Assembly (NCBI RefSeq): GCF_000281045.1
Contig: NW_008246068.1
Span: 1,517,587-1,563,752, forward strand
From: Saprolegnia diclina VS20
Taxonomy: Eukaryota > Oomycota > Saprolegniomycetes > Saprolegniales > Saprolegniaceae
Reading direction: 5' to 3'
Length of the DNA: 46,166 bases
The notes under the pieces are model-generated. The model was given only the letters and a program-made list of their open reading frames with translations. It had not been told where the DNA came from and searched no databases. The stretch's first letter is position 1, and the number at the start of each line of letters is the position of its first letter. Positions 31,810 through 43,326 of the stretch are shown here, piece after piece. Both the position numbers and the translations under genes were made by a program.

Positions 31810-34800
31810 ATGGCGCAGGTGGACGACGCCGAGCTGCGTCCGGGCCTCGCTCTCTACCGCCCACTGCCGACGCTGCTGCGCCTCGATGTCCTTCCATTCG
31901 GTATGCTCTACGCCACGTTTAGCGCGTGCGCGGCGTCAGCGCAACGCGGCCATGGCTTTGCCGTCGGTCTCGCGCTCGTGGCCTGTATGCACGCGCTCGC
32001 GTTCTTTGCGAGCGAGTGGAGCCTCCGCGTCAAGTGCTTCGTGGCGTACTCGCGCATCTCCATTGCTGGCCTCTCGCTCTACGACGACGTGGTCGTCAAG
32101 GTCAAGCCGACGTCGCCGTCGCTGCCGGTGGAGCTGTGTCCGATTCAACGCGAGGCGCCATCGCCCAAGCTGCAGGTGCAAAAGGTACGCCCATCTTCAT
32201 TCTCTTGCAGCGCGTCATGGCGCTTGCAGGCAACGATACCAGTCCCCACGCTCTGGTTCGCCTACCAAAAGCTGCGCTTCTGCCTCGACACGTCCTTGAC
32301 TGCGCCAGTGTGCTTTCGTCGGCTCACGTACCCCATCGCCAACACATTAGCTGCGTACGCTGGCGCCAACGGGTACACGTCGCGCATTGCGCTCGAGGCT
32401 GCCGGCCTTCGCTGGCAAAAGAACGAGTTTGAGATCCCGATGCCCGCCTTCTGGACGCTCCTCAAGCAGCACCTCGTCGCGCCCTTCTTTGTCTTCCAGG
32501 TACGATCGTGCTCTCAGCATGAACATACTGACAGCGTGCGCGCTAGTTCTTTTGCATGTTGCTGTGGTGCATGGACGAGTACATGTACTACTCGCTGCTG
32601 ACCATGGTGATGCTCGTGCTCTTCGAGTGCACAGTCGTCAAGCAGCGACAGCACAACCTCGAGCTGCTCTCGCTCATGCAGCGGCCGCCGACGCGCATGT
32701 ACGCGTATCGAATGGTACAAAATTGTCCAACTATTCATTCCGTCAGCAAAACGTCACGTAGACCAAGTGGCAGAGCATCTCGTCGATAGACCTCGTCCCA
32801 GGCGACCTCGTGTCGGTTGGCCGGACGGCATCGCTGGCCGAGCCGGACGACACCGAGAACGGCCTTGTCGCGCCGTGCGACCTTCTCCTTCTCCGCGGCG
32901 CGTGCGTCGTGAACGAGGCCATGCTCTCGGGCGAGTCGATCCCACTGCGAAAGGATCACGTCGACCCGCTCGAGTCGAGTGCGCTGCTCATGGACGGACG
33001 GCACCGCAGGCATGTGCTCTTTGGCGGCACCAAGGTACTCGCCTCTGCACACGGCATATATTCACCAATTTGCAGATCCTCCAGCATACACCGTATGTCC
33101 AAGGCGAGAGCGACGCGCTTCCGGCGCCACCGGACCTCGGCTGCGTCGCGTACGTTCTTCGCACAGGCTTTGGGACGACGCAGGTGCTTGGACAATAGCG
33201 TGCGTGCGTAATGCTGTGCGGCGTAGGGCAACATGCTCCGAACGATACTGCTTGCGTCGCCGCACGTCTCGGCCAACAACGCCGAGTCGCTGTGCTTCAT
33301 TTTGTTCTTGTTGTGCTTTGCGGTCGCTGCGTCGCTCTACGTCCTGCTCGAGGTACGTTTACTGGTGCGCCATTCGACACTCAAGACAGCTAGGGCGCGG
33401 GCGACCCGACGCGCAGCAGCTACAAGCTCTTCTTGCACTGTGTCATGATCATCACGTCGGTCGTACCGCCCGAGCTGCCCATGGAGCTCTCTCTCGCCGT
33501 CACCAACTCGCTCCTCTCGCTCTCTCGCATGGAGATTTTCTGCACCCAGCCGTTCAAAATTCCGATCGCCGGCAAGGTTGACGTCGTCTGCGTCGACAAG
33601 ACTGGTACGCTCACGACCGACGCGCTTTCTCTCCGGGGCGTCGCGGGGCTCACCGCGTCGTCGCTGCTCCCGATCGCGGACCCGCGCACCCTCGTCTCTC
33701 CCGGGTCCCTGCCCATGGACGTCCAGATCGTCCTCGCGAGCTGCCACGCACTGGTACCATGCATGCGTTGGCGCGTGCTCATGGCGCGCCTCGTAGATGG
33801 TGCTCAACGGCGCTATCGCGGGCGACCCGCTGGAGAAGACGGTGCTATCGCACCTCCGCGACTGGACGCTGCACCAGCTCGACCGCGTCACCTCGCGCTA
33901 TCCGTTCAGCGTCCGATCGCTTCGCATCGTCCATCGCTTTGGCTTCTCGTCCGAGCTGCGGCGCATGAGTGCACTCGTATAGCAGCCCTCTTCGATTGAA
34001 AAAGTAGAGCAAACGCGTAGGTGCTGGTCGACGACGGCAGCGCTGTCGGCCACGCGCGGGTCGTGTCCAAAGGCGCCCCCGAGGTCATGGAACCCCTCTT
34101 CGCCAACGTAGCTGTTCCCGATTGGCGCTCGTCTCACGGGACAGTAGGTGCCGTCGTACTACAAAGACGTGCACGAGCACTACGCTCGCAAAGGCGCGCG
34201 GGTGCTGGCACTCGGCTTCAAGCGCGTGCCGATCTCGGACTTGGCAAGGACGCGGCACCTCGCGCGCGACGCCACCGAGACCCACTTGACGTTTGCCGGG
34301 TTTCTCGTCCTCGACTGCCCGCTCAAGCGTACGTCCCGCAAGGTTGACGATGGTTCTCCTGACGCACGTAGCCGACTCGCGACGGGTCGTGCAAGACCTG
34401 CAGCTGGCCAACCACCGCGTCGTTATGGTCACTGGCGACAGCGCGCTCACCGCCTGCGACGTCGCGCGACAGGTTGTCTGAATTCACGGCACTTGAAAGA
34501 ATGTCATGATGACGTCAGGTGCATCTGTTGCCGCACGCAGAGACACTCGTGCTGGAGCCGTCGCCGACCGGCCTTTCGTGGACCAGTGGGGCCGAGAAGC
34601 TCCCATTTTCCGACGCGGTACATTGTTTGCTCTAGTACACACTCAAGCTGCACCACTGCTAGACGCTGGCGACACTGGCTGAGACGCACAACTTCTGTGT
34701 GCTCGGAAGCGCCGTTGCAAGCCTCTCGCCGACGTCGCTGCAAGCGCTGGCACCGCTCACGCAAGTCTTTGCCCGCACTTCGCCCGACGAGAAGGCTGGC

Positions 34801-35806
34801 GTCCTCGCCGCCTTGAATGCGTGCGTCCTCAGCACGCCACGGGTCATGTCATTGTTGGTGCCGTAGGAGCCAAAGCGTCACGGCCATGTGCGGCGACGGC
34901 ACGAATGACGTTGGCGCGCTCAAGATGGCGCACGTCGGCATCTCACTTGTGAACGGTCCGACGCACCGGCGTCACCACACGCGTGACGCGCCGCCGCTGG
35001 GGGACGCGTCGATCGCGTCGCCGTTCACGTCGCGGGGTGAGAGTTTGCATTGCGTCGTGGACGTCATTCGACAAGGTCGGTGCACGCTCGTGACGTCGCT
35101 GCAAATGTACAAGATCCTCGGCGTCAACTGCCTCGTCTCGGCGTACGTTCTTAGCGCCCTGTACGTCTACGGCGTCAAGCAGGGCGAGGCGCAGCTCACG
35201 TGCAGCGGGCTCTTGGTCGCGCTCTGCTTTCTCTTCCTCTCGTACGCCAAGCCCGCGACGACGCTTAGCCATGAGCGACCCGTGAGCCGCGTCTTTTGCG
35301 TGAGCGTCCTGAGCTCAATCTTGCTCCAGTTTGGCGTCCATCTCTGCAGCCTCGTGCTCGGCCTCTCGATCGCAGCGCCACTCGTCGAGTGGAACGACCC
35401 GCGCCTGCACGCGGACGCGAACTTCACGCCCAATGCGCTCAACACACTCATGTTCCTCCTCGCGACGTGCATGCAAGTGACGACGTTCGTCGCCAACTAC
35501 AAGGGCCGCCCCTTCATGGAAAGCTTCCGCGAGCACAAGCTCCTCGCTCGCTGCGCGTATGCTTCGTATGCGTTTGTCCTCGTCACGCTCCTGGAGCTGT
35601 GGCCTGCGATGAACACGTGGCTCGAGCTCGTGCCGCTTGGATCGCACACGGTACATCGGCGTCGTAGCTGGCACGGCATCACCTGACAATGACTCTAGGT
35701 GCAAGCGCAGGTGCTGTGCCTCATGCTCTTTGATACGATCGCCGTCCTCGCCCTTGAGCGCACGGTGCAAGTGCTCACGACGGCCTACCCCGAGTGGATG
35801 ACTTAA
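31810..35806 (+). CDS. ATP13A1: P5A-type ATPase (ATP13A1/Spf1-like), ER membrane
   Basis: This large multi-exon gene encodes about 1,100 residues. It starts [20 protein letters not shown] with two N-terminal membrane helices typical of P5A. Seen in order: [38 protein letters not shown], the actuator motif [11 protein letters not shown], the P5A signature [12 protein letters not shown], and the phosphorylation site CVDKTGTLT. Nucleotide-binding [25 protein letters not shown] and [18 protein letters not shown] follow, then six C-terminal helices ([39 protein letters not shown]). It stops at TAA 35804-35806. Known: yeast Spf1 and human ATP13A1 extract mis-inserted transmembrane helices from the ER membrane. 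All catalytic motifs are intact, so it should be active. About a dozen short introns of 45-60 nt. Individual edges were not all verified. Confidence 0.93.
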
Positions 35807-36231
35807 TGCTATGCTTCTTGCTGCATCTTGGTATGGCTGCACTCATGGCATGAGCTAATGCATTACCTGCGACTGGCGATGGTGAAGCCGCTCGTCCTCT
35901 TCGTGGCGGGTGCAGCGGTAATGCTTGGCCGAACGCTGTTGGTCACTGCGTGACGCGCGCCGGGGTCGACACATCCATGGCGCCGAGGTCACCGTCCATG
36001 CTTGGGCGCGGTGAGGCGGCCTTGCGACCGAACCTCTCGGCTGCCTTGGCGCTTTGCAGCAACCCGTCGTGCATCCCATGGGCACGGGCCGTCCATCCTC
36101 CTTCTTCGACAACGTCACGCGATGGTATCCTGCCTCAATCTGCGATGCCATTGGGCATAATTGCAGTCCGTCACGGCGCGGATTGGCCGAAATTAAGGAA
36201 CGCCCCGGCTGAAGCGTATTATATTAATAAT
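35807..36231. other. 0.43 kb spacer upstream of the PP2A B56 gene
   Basis: It contains a small minus-strand frame with protein-like content (listed separately) and an AT-rich stretch TATTATATTAATAATATGG directly at the B56 start codon, which may be core promoter or leader sequence. Confidence 0.4.
35943..36151 (-). CDS. possible small unrecognised gene
   Basis: From the ATG at 36151 the minus strand reads MASQIEAGYHRVTLSKKEDG. In another frame, from 36074 to the stop at 35943, it reads MHDGLLQSAKAAERFGRKAA followed by SPRPSMDGDLGAMDVSTPAR. Both pieces have ordinary amino-acid composition and could be exons of one small protein, but I found no convincing intron to join them. No domain is recognised. 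It may be spurious. Confidence 0.2.
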
Positions 36232-37868
36232 ATGGCCGCCCACAACAACAAGTATCAGTCAGCGGGGGCCATGGAGACGACGAAGCTGGCCGAGCTACCG
36301 GCGCTGGCCGACGCGCCGCCCTCGGAGCGCATGAAGCTCTTCCGGCAGAAGCTGCGCCTCTGCTGCGTCGTGTATGACTTCAGCGACCCGAGGAAACAAG
36401 TCCGCGAAAAGGACGCCAAGCGGCTCGCGCTCCTCGAGCTCGTCCAGCTCCTCTCCGATGGCAAGGTCGCGTGGAGCCCGCAGGTCGTCGAGGACCTCAT
36501 GACTTGCGTCGAGGCCAACATCAACCGACCGCTCGGCGGCAAGCGCATTGTGAAGGCTGCGGGCAAGGACAAGATCGAAGGTACACGCGACGGCGTGGCG
36601 GCGTAATCTTGACACGCCCGCGGTAGGCGTCGACGAAGATGAGCCCGTGCTCGAAGAAGCATGGCCACACCTTCAGCTCGTGTACGAGCTGCTGTACCGC
36701 TTTGTGCTTGCCAAAGTCGACCCGAAGACCGCCAAGGACTACTTCTCGAAGCGCTTCATGCTGCAACTGCTCAACCTCTTCGACTCGGAGGACCCTCGCG
36801 AGCGCGACTACCTCAAGGTACACCACGAAGACAACGGCAAGTTGCTTGAACCAGCGTATAGACCATCCTGCACCGGATTTACGGCAACTTTATGGCGCTT
36901 CGGTCCTTCATCCGCCGGTCCATCAACAACGTCTTCTTCACATTCATCTACGAGACGGGCCATTTCAACGGGGTCGTCGAGCTCCTCCAGATCCTCGGCA
37001 GCATCATCAACGGCTTTGCACTGCCGCTCAAGACGGAGCACCAAAAGTTCCTGGAGAAGGCTCTGATTCCGCTCCACAAGGTTGGCATCTCGCGCTACAT
37101 CAGTTGCTCATGGGGCGATGTAGGCGTCGAACGTTGGACAGTACCATCAGGAGCTTGCGTACTGTACCGCGCAGTTTGTCGAGAAGGACCCAACAACCGC
37201 GACGTCCATCATCCTGGGGCTCTTGCGGTTCTGGCCCGTCACGGCGAGCGCCAAGGAGGTACTGCGCCCTTATTCATGTTCGGCTGCTACAAGTCCCACT
37301 AGATTCTCTTCCTGAACGAGCTCGAAGAGATCATCGAGTTAATACAACCCGAACAGTTTGCCCAAGTCGGACCTTACCCACGGAACTTGACTCATGGTCG
37401 ATGTGAATAGGTCATGCGGCCGCTCTTCCTTCAGATTGGTCGGTCCATCACGAGCCCGCACTTTCAGGTGTCGCAGCGCGCCTTGTATCTCTGGAACAAC
37501 GAGTCGCTCGTGAACCTCGTCGCCGTGCACCGCGTGGAGATCCTGCCCATGATCTTTGGGTCTCTGTACCACAACTGCGACAACCACTGGCACACGTACG
37601 TCCATGTTTTGTCAGATATGGACTCCAACCCTGTTGTAGAACGGTGCAGAGCCTCACGTTCAACGTCCTCAAGCTCTTCATGGAGATGGACTCGCAGCTC
37701 TTTGACCAGTGCTCCGCGCAGCTCGTGGACCGTGAAAACAAGTACAGTCATCTCTCTGGAGCATCGTCGTGACGCCGGCGTAGGAAGCAGCAGGTGTGCG
37801 ATGACCGGCTGCGTCGGTGGCAGCAGCTCGAACAGCGCGTGCAGCCCTTCCGCCAGCAAGTGCGCTAA
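36232..37868 (+). CDS. PP2A regulatory subunit B56 (B' family)
   Basis: This multi-exon gene encodes a HEAT-like repeat regulatory subunit that directs protein phosphatase 2A to substrates. Seen in order: [74 protein letters not shown] joined to [20 protein letters not shown], and [20 protein letters not shown]. Then come [55 protein letters not shown] and [13 protein letters not shown]. These are hallmark B56 segments. The N- and C-terminal extensions are short, as in protist forms. Start ATG 36232 ([10 protein letters not shown]). It stops at TAA 37866-37868, 66 bp from convergent Hikeshi. Introns are about 45-60 nt. Confidence 0.94.
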
Positions 37869-37934
37869 ACGCCCTCGACTTTTTTCTAGTGGCTTCTTCA
37901 CTACTTCTTGCATTCTCAATCTCGGGTTCTTGTA

Positions 37935-38633
37935 TTACGTCGACGCTTTCATCATAAAGTTGGGGTCTCGTCGGTACTTGGCTTCGAAGCGCTCGATCCA
38001 GCGGTCGAGAAGGTTCGTCGGGATGACCATGAGCGATCGGTCCGTGCTCGTTGAAAACGACGACATGAAGTTGAAGAGGTCCACCGCGATCTTGTGGGCA
38101 AAGGCCTTGCGCTCCGTGAGGCCGCTGGCTTCGATGCCGAGGTTCTTGACGTTGTCGACGCTACGCATGGCAGACATGAGCCCTACTGCATCGACCAGCA
38201 GCAGCAGCGTGATGGTACATACGGCTCGATGGAGACGCCCACTTGGATGATGGGCTGGTTGGCCACGTCCGGGTGCGTCGGCCACGACGTGCGGAAGATC
38301 GCGCTGGGCTTCTCGGCAAAGACGCTGCCGAGGAGCTGCCAGTTCTGCAGGTGTGGCACCGCAAAGTACAGTACCGCTACATCCATACGTCAGGAGAGAA
38401 CAGCGAGGCGAGGCCGCGCACCAGCGTAGCCCGGCGGCACGGGCGAGTGCGGGAGGAGGAAGAACGTGATGTCGGTGACCTGCTCGGGGTATGGCACGTC
38501 GACGACAAACTGCGTCGGGCTGATCTCCCTACGCGCGCCGATCCACGTCAGCTCCGTATCCTTGTCCATATACAGCGTACGCAAAGTCCGTCACGACGGG
38601 CCGCCCCGCGATCACCATACCAAACTGCGCCAT
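37935..38633 (-). CDS. HIKESHI: Hikeshi / OPI10 homologue (Hsp70 nuclear import carrier)
   Basis: This small multi-exon gene encodes about 200 residues. The start MAQFGMVIAGRPVVTDFAY corresponds to the conserved Hikeshi N-terminus (F-G-x-x-I-A-G-R-P). Further segments are FVVDVPYPEQVTDITFFLLP, VPPGYAGA, VLYFAVPHLQNWQLLGSVF, EKPSAIFRTSW, QPIIQVGVSIEP, and the C-terminal helix with HKIAVDLFNFMSSFS and LLDRWIERFEAKYRRDPNF. Hikeshi carries Hsp70 through nuclear pores during heat stress by binding FG repeats. The FG-binding hydrophobic pocket region appears intact. Introns are short. Palindrome-like TATCCGGATT and GCCGGATAC elements lie 36-66 bp upstream of the ATG. Confidence 0.93.
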
Positions 38634-38668
38634 CGGGTCAATATGGATATGACCAACGTCCGGAGTCG

Positions 38669-38699
38669 GCCGGATACTCAGCCACAGCGTATCCGGATT
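38669..38699. promoter_or_regulatory. paired CCGGATA elements upstream of Hikeshi
   Basis: GCCGGATAC (38669-38677) and GTATCCGGATTC (38689-38700) lie 36-67 bp before the Hikeshi ATG at 38633 (minus). Both resemble the TATCCGGATA palindrome upstream of the lysine-rich gene. This is a candidate regulatory site. Confidence 0.38.
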
Positions 38700-38809
38700 C
38701 GAGAGAATTCTGGACTTGGCTTTGGCAAGTTGAAGTTGTGTTGTGGTGACAGAGTCAAGGGGCAATAGACAGTTTACTGACCCTAGCTTTAGTGTACAGG
38801 CTTGTGACA

Positions 38810-40700
38810 TTAGGAATACTGCGGTGGGCGAGCTTCGACCATCATGAGAATGTCGTCCGACGTGTTGGACGACAGCATCGGCGACGGCCCGCTCTCAAGC
38901 AGCGTTTCTTGGAGCTGCGCGAACGACGGATGCTCCAGCGACCGGCGGTGGTGGTGCTTCCGAATGCACAGCACAGCGATGATGACAAGGCAGATACCAA
39001 CGAGGACGATGCCCACGACTATGACGTAGGTCCACCACGCCCAGAAGAAGCAGGGCTTGGTGCCAGGCCAGCCGCCACTTACGAGGCCTCCGCTGCGCGT
39101 CGCCGGTGCGAGGCAGTCGCACCACGAGCTGTCGCCTTGTACTGTGATCAGCTTGCTCGAATTGGCCTTGTTGGCGCAGTTGTCGGCAACTGCAAAGCCC
39201 ATGCGGGCGCCCGCTCGGTCGTGCACAGTGTAGAGTCCGTCCATAAAGACGTTGCCAAGCATCGAGCCCGAGCCTTCCGAGATGCCAAAGATGCGGCAGT
39301 TGGTTGTTGCAAAGCCGTTGGATGCCGCGAGGGGCCGCCAGTAGTATGTTGGCGGAATAGTCACGGTGATGTGCTCGTTCGTACTTGCCTCGAGCGCCAG
39401 CGAAATCGAGATTGGCGGCAAGTCCAGCAGCGGGGAAGTCAGGTCCGACGGGTCGCAGTAGCTCTCACAACATACGACGCTGTCGCTAAAGTAGCTCAGT
39501 GGAAAAGACGGGATCGCAGCGAGCGTCGCAGCGCGAATCTCGGCCACCAGCGCCGTATAGGCTTGCGTCGGCAAGACGAGGTTGCTCGTGCCCGAGTCCA
39601 CAATGGCCTGCGACAACGCATCGTGAGATGGACAAGATCCTCGCGACTCGTACTTTGGGCGTGTTAAGCACGGTGCACGGGAGGTTGAGGGCGCGATTCC
39701 CAAAACCAAGGCCAGTCACGACCACGACATACCACTTTTTCTACGCAATCGTCTTTTGGTTTTGAAGGATATGCAATCCAGTACGAACAACAACGAGCGG
39801 CGAGTAATAGATAGGACCGCGGTAGAGCTGTATATTGGACGCTTGGACGCCGCCGAGCACTATCGAGTCCCGTTGCGACACTTTTCGATTGGTGATGACG
39901 CTGTACCGAGTTGACCCGCCGTCGCGATCGGCAGATACCCGTGGACGTGCGGCTGCAGAACACCGCAGAGCTGGAGACCAAACACGTCGGCGACAATGTT
40001 GCTCTGGACCATGGATTCAAAGACCGTCGGTGTGCTCATGGGCTACAGCACGCATGGTGTCGCGTCCTCATGATCACAAGTACCTCGGCGATCGAGCTAA
40101 AGGCCAAGCCCAAGATACCGTCAAAGGCGCCGTCAAAAAAGTTGTTTTGCGACGAGATCGCAGTGAACGGAATATTGGCCAGCGCCGAAATATTGCTCGA
40201 CGAGATCGTGTCTTGGACCAAATTGCCTCTAGCACCGCATATATAGGATAAACCACGATCTGGCACCGTCGTACCTCCAGGAGCCGACGACGTAGCTGAC
40301 GGCTACGGCGTCACTCTTTGCATACGCCTGGCAGGTGCTTGAAGCAGCGCAGTTGAAGAGGTGCAGGTTGAGACCATTGCAGCAGCTCGCTGACGCCACC
40401 GCCAAATTGGACGAGCCCGTGTCGATGAGCAACTTGAATGTGTTCTAGGGGACGCTGATAGTGTAGACGTAACGGCGTCGAGGCGTACATTGGCCGACGC
40501 CCTGGGTGCTGCATTCCAGTACGTTGGCTGGCCGATCGTGAGGCGCATGTAGTAGGCTAGAACTCGGTTACCCACAGTAGAAGACTGCACTTACATATGC
40601 CAGACGAGACGCCATAGATGTTTTCTTGGTAGACGTCCGTGGCGCGGGCGTAGGCCATTGCGAGCAGCACGAGCCAGCCGCCATGATATCGCCGCAGCAT
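38810..40700 (-). CDS. A1-family aspartyl protease with C-terminal membrane anchor
   Basis: This multi-exon gene starts at the ATG at 40700 (MLRRYHGGWLVLLAMAYARA, a signal peptide). Pepsin-family landmarks: the YYMRLTIGQP strand, the first catalytic motif LLIDTGSSNLAVA, FDGILGLAFSSIAE, and the second catalytic motif AIVDSGTSNLVLP. Both Asp residues are present. The C-terminal part has eight or more cysteines, then one transmembrane helix (YVIVVGIVLVGICLVIIAVL) and a cytosolic tail of about 40 residues (RKHHHRRSLEHPSF...). This BACE-like layout implies a type I membrane protease of the secretory or endosomal system. The active-site joins are in phase (ASAN to NTFKLLIDTG). Substrate unknown. 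Exon edges between 39,700 and 40,050 are approximate. Confidence 0.9.
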
Positions 40701-41232
40701 CGTGTCAGGTGTCGTATCGGTTACACAGTGGCAGTGTTTTAAACTATAGGAAACTGTTTCTATGCCCATGTTTCAGACCGCCTTGTTGATGGCGCTCGGG
40801 CATTGGGCATGCTCCGGGCTATGCGTTGTTGCATACTAGTACGCTTCAGTTGGCTTTGAAATAAGCTCGAACTTGCGTATTTCGATGAACGCGTTCGCCT
40901 TACAGGATACGGAACACAGTATGAACAAAAAGGTTTTAAACAAATCGTGGGTGCTTCACGTTAGGAATAGCCAATGGCCACACGTTCTCTGCTAGTTTCA
41001 AACTACTTTTGACCAATAGGCGAGCATAGGCAAGCACCCAATCCAGAGCATCGAGCTCAAAAGTTATAGCCAATCACCGGCGCTCCTGCCAGGCGAATCT
41101 CGGCAATATTTTTCTTCGTTCATTTCAATACTAAATGCTGGTCAAGATTAAGCATCTGAGTTCTATTTCACTCTGGCGTGGCCAGCCGGTCTTGTGACAG
41201 CGGCAAAGACCGACGAGCGTCGCAACACGACG
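40701..41232. other. 0.5 kb divergent intergenic region
   Basis: It lies between the aspartyl protease (minus) and the C1GALT1-like gene (plus). It is AT-rich compared with coding DNA. It holds an initiator-like TCATTTC at 41120 and no coding frame. Confidence 0.45.
41120..41126 (+). promoter_or_regulatory. initiator-like TCATTTC
   Basis: TCATTTC followed by AATAC lies 107 bp before the ATG of the C1GALT1-like gene. It resembles the oomycete initiator consensus (TCATTYY). Position and AT-rich context fit, but a short motif can occur by chance. Confidence 0.3.
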
Positions 41233-42458
41233 ATGGCGATGCACCGGACCTGCTGCATGCTGCTAGCATGGATGGCGCTAGCGCTAGCGCTCACCAAGGA
41301 AGAGCTCTGCGCGGTGGACATTGACTACTCGCAGCGCATGCTGCGGCTTGTGGAAGTGGCGCCCGAGGCCGCGGCGCCGCGTGTGCTCTGCTTCGTCAAT
41401 ACAATCTCGGTGCACCACGACTCGCGCGTCAAGGCCGTTCGCGTATGCTGCTGATTGATCTCTGCCCGTAGCGCTCATCTGTGCACGCGTAGGACACGTG
41501 GGGGCAGCGGTGCACGAAGCTGCTCTTCTTTAGCAACGCGACCGACCCGGCGCACGACGACATTGTCGAGCTCGACGTGCCCGCCGACCACAACCACTTG
41601 TGGCAGAAGCACAAGGCGACGCTCGCCTACATTTGGAAAACGTATCGGCATGACTTTGACTGGTTCTACAAGGCCGACGACGACGCTTACGTGGTGTACG
41701 AGAACCTGCTGGCGTATTTGCGCCAGCCGCAGGTCGTCATGGAGATGGATCTCAAGCCGCTGCAGTTTGGCCACCGGTACAGCTTGACAAGCGACCTCAT
41801 CGACTACTACATCGTCAACAAGAAGCTCCTGAACGAGTACAAGAAGCGCACGCACCGCTGGGTCTTCAACTCGGGTGGCCCGGGGTACGCACCGCAACAG
41901 AAGCACGCTCCTAACCTTAACATCTTTGTAGCTACGCCATGAACAAGCTCTACGTGCAAAAGGTCGTCGAGTCCATGCACGACGAGACGTGCCTGTCGGA
42001 CAAGTACTGCGAGATGCTGCCGGACGACGCTGCCATCTCATTTTGCATGGTTTTCCACGACACGCATCCGCCCAACACTCGGGATTTGTATGGCCGCGAG
42101 CGCTGGCACGCCGACAAGCCCCGCGGTAGAGTTGTAGAAGTGATGTTTGTAGTTACCAATCGGACTAGGCATCTACTACACGGACCCCAACCAACCCGAC
42201 TACTGGATCGTGCAGTACCATCGCGACATTGGCGGCCTCCAGTGGAAAGACGACTGCTGCTCGTCCGAAAGCGTCGCGTTCCATTATATCCTGCCCGAGC
42301 TCATGTACCACATCGAGCGCCAGCTGTACTACTGCCGCAGCAGCGCGCCGGACCTGGAGAGCTTCAACGCTGCGACCGGACTCCACGTCTCGGAGCAGAT
42401 CCTTTTGCCAACCGAGCTCGCTGTCGACTATGGTCCATTCCCTGTTGACGATCTTTAA
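41233..42458 (+). CDS. C1GALT1: C1GALT1-like beta-1,3-galactosyltransferase (GT31)
   Basis: A four-exon gene with all joins in phase: exon 1 41233-41442; AVR to DTWGQRC at 41493; SGGPG to YAMNKLYV across a GTACGC...TAG intron; KPRG to IYYTDP. The N-terminus is a signal anchor (HRTCCMLLAWMALALALT). Landmarks of the T-synthase subfamily of GT31 are DTWGQRCTKLLFFS, WFYKADDDAYVVYENL (the DDD metal site), VFNSGGPGYAMN, DETCLSDKYCEMLP, and SVAFHYILPELMYHIERQLY near the end. Known: animal C1GALT1 adds galactose to O-GalNAc in the Golgi. Whether the acceptor is the same here is unknown. About 350 residues, matching the family. Confidence 0.9.
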
Positions 42459-43326
42459 GCGCTCCCACTGTTGAACACAGACAATATGTCGTCAGCAAAG
42501 TTAGATTGAGTGTGACGTGGTGCGGACAAGTACGAGGCTGACGTTAGCGTAGATACTCATAAGTCTTCAATGACAAGGTCACTGAAGACGTGAGAATAAC
42601 CTCGTAGTGGACGTGCCGACGAGATGGTGCGCGCTTTGGAGCCATTTGTATGTTCGTAGGCTCGTCACATATTGTAAGGCTTCTTAGTCTACAAGCGATG
42701 CATAGGCGTCCGTTTCCAGCGCAAAGACATGGACCTGAATCTGCATTCAGTATCTGCATTCACCTGTCAAGACTTTGTGGGTCAAGTTGGTCGTTTTGAG
42801 ATGTGTGCAAGCGTGCGGTCGAGAGTACCTTTATATGAAGAGATGAAGCACTGGACAGTTGGAGTGCGTCGACTAACGCTTAGATTGGACATTTGACTTC
42901 GGCGCCCGACACCGAGAATCGAGAAGTCGACAAACAACGAAAAGACAAAAATGGGATACATGAAAGAATTGAATCATCTCTATTCGGCACCACGTATTCC
43001 TCTCATTCCACTAGCCGATGGCAAACCTTTGGCGAAACATGCATTCGACTCGCAAGCTAACGCCTGCCACGTACTCGGTTCTGGTGCTGCCACGTCATGT
43101 TCTTTGTTACTGAACTGATGCTGGGCAGATTCTTGCGCGGTCGTCGTGGCATATGCCACATTGAAGCATCTCAGTTCTGAGTGAGGTTGCGATCTCAGAG
43201 TGGACCGCTGCTGGAATAATCGATGGCCTAATAGTAATATTGAATAAATTATGTACCGACAGCGGACTGCGATCGCCCGGTCTCCTACAACGATGTAATA
43301 CCTATACTACGACGAGTGCGAGCGTT
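42459..43326. other. 0.87 kb convergent intergenic region
   Basis: AT-rich DNA lies between the ends of the C1GALT1-like gene (plus) and the CHC-repeat gene (minus). Short frames exist but none looks coding. No repeat or RNA gene was recognised. Confidence 0.5.
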
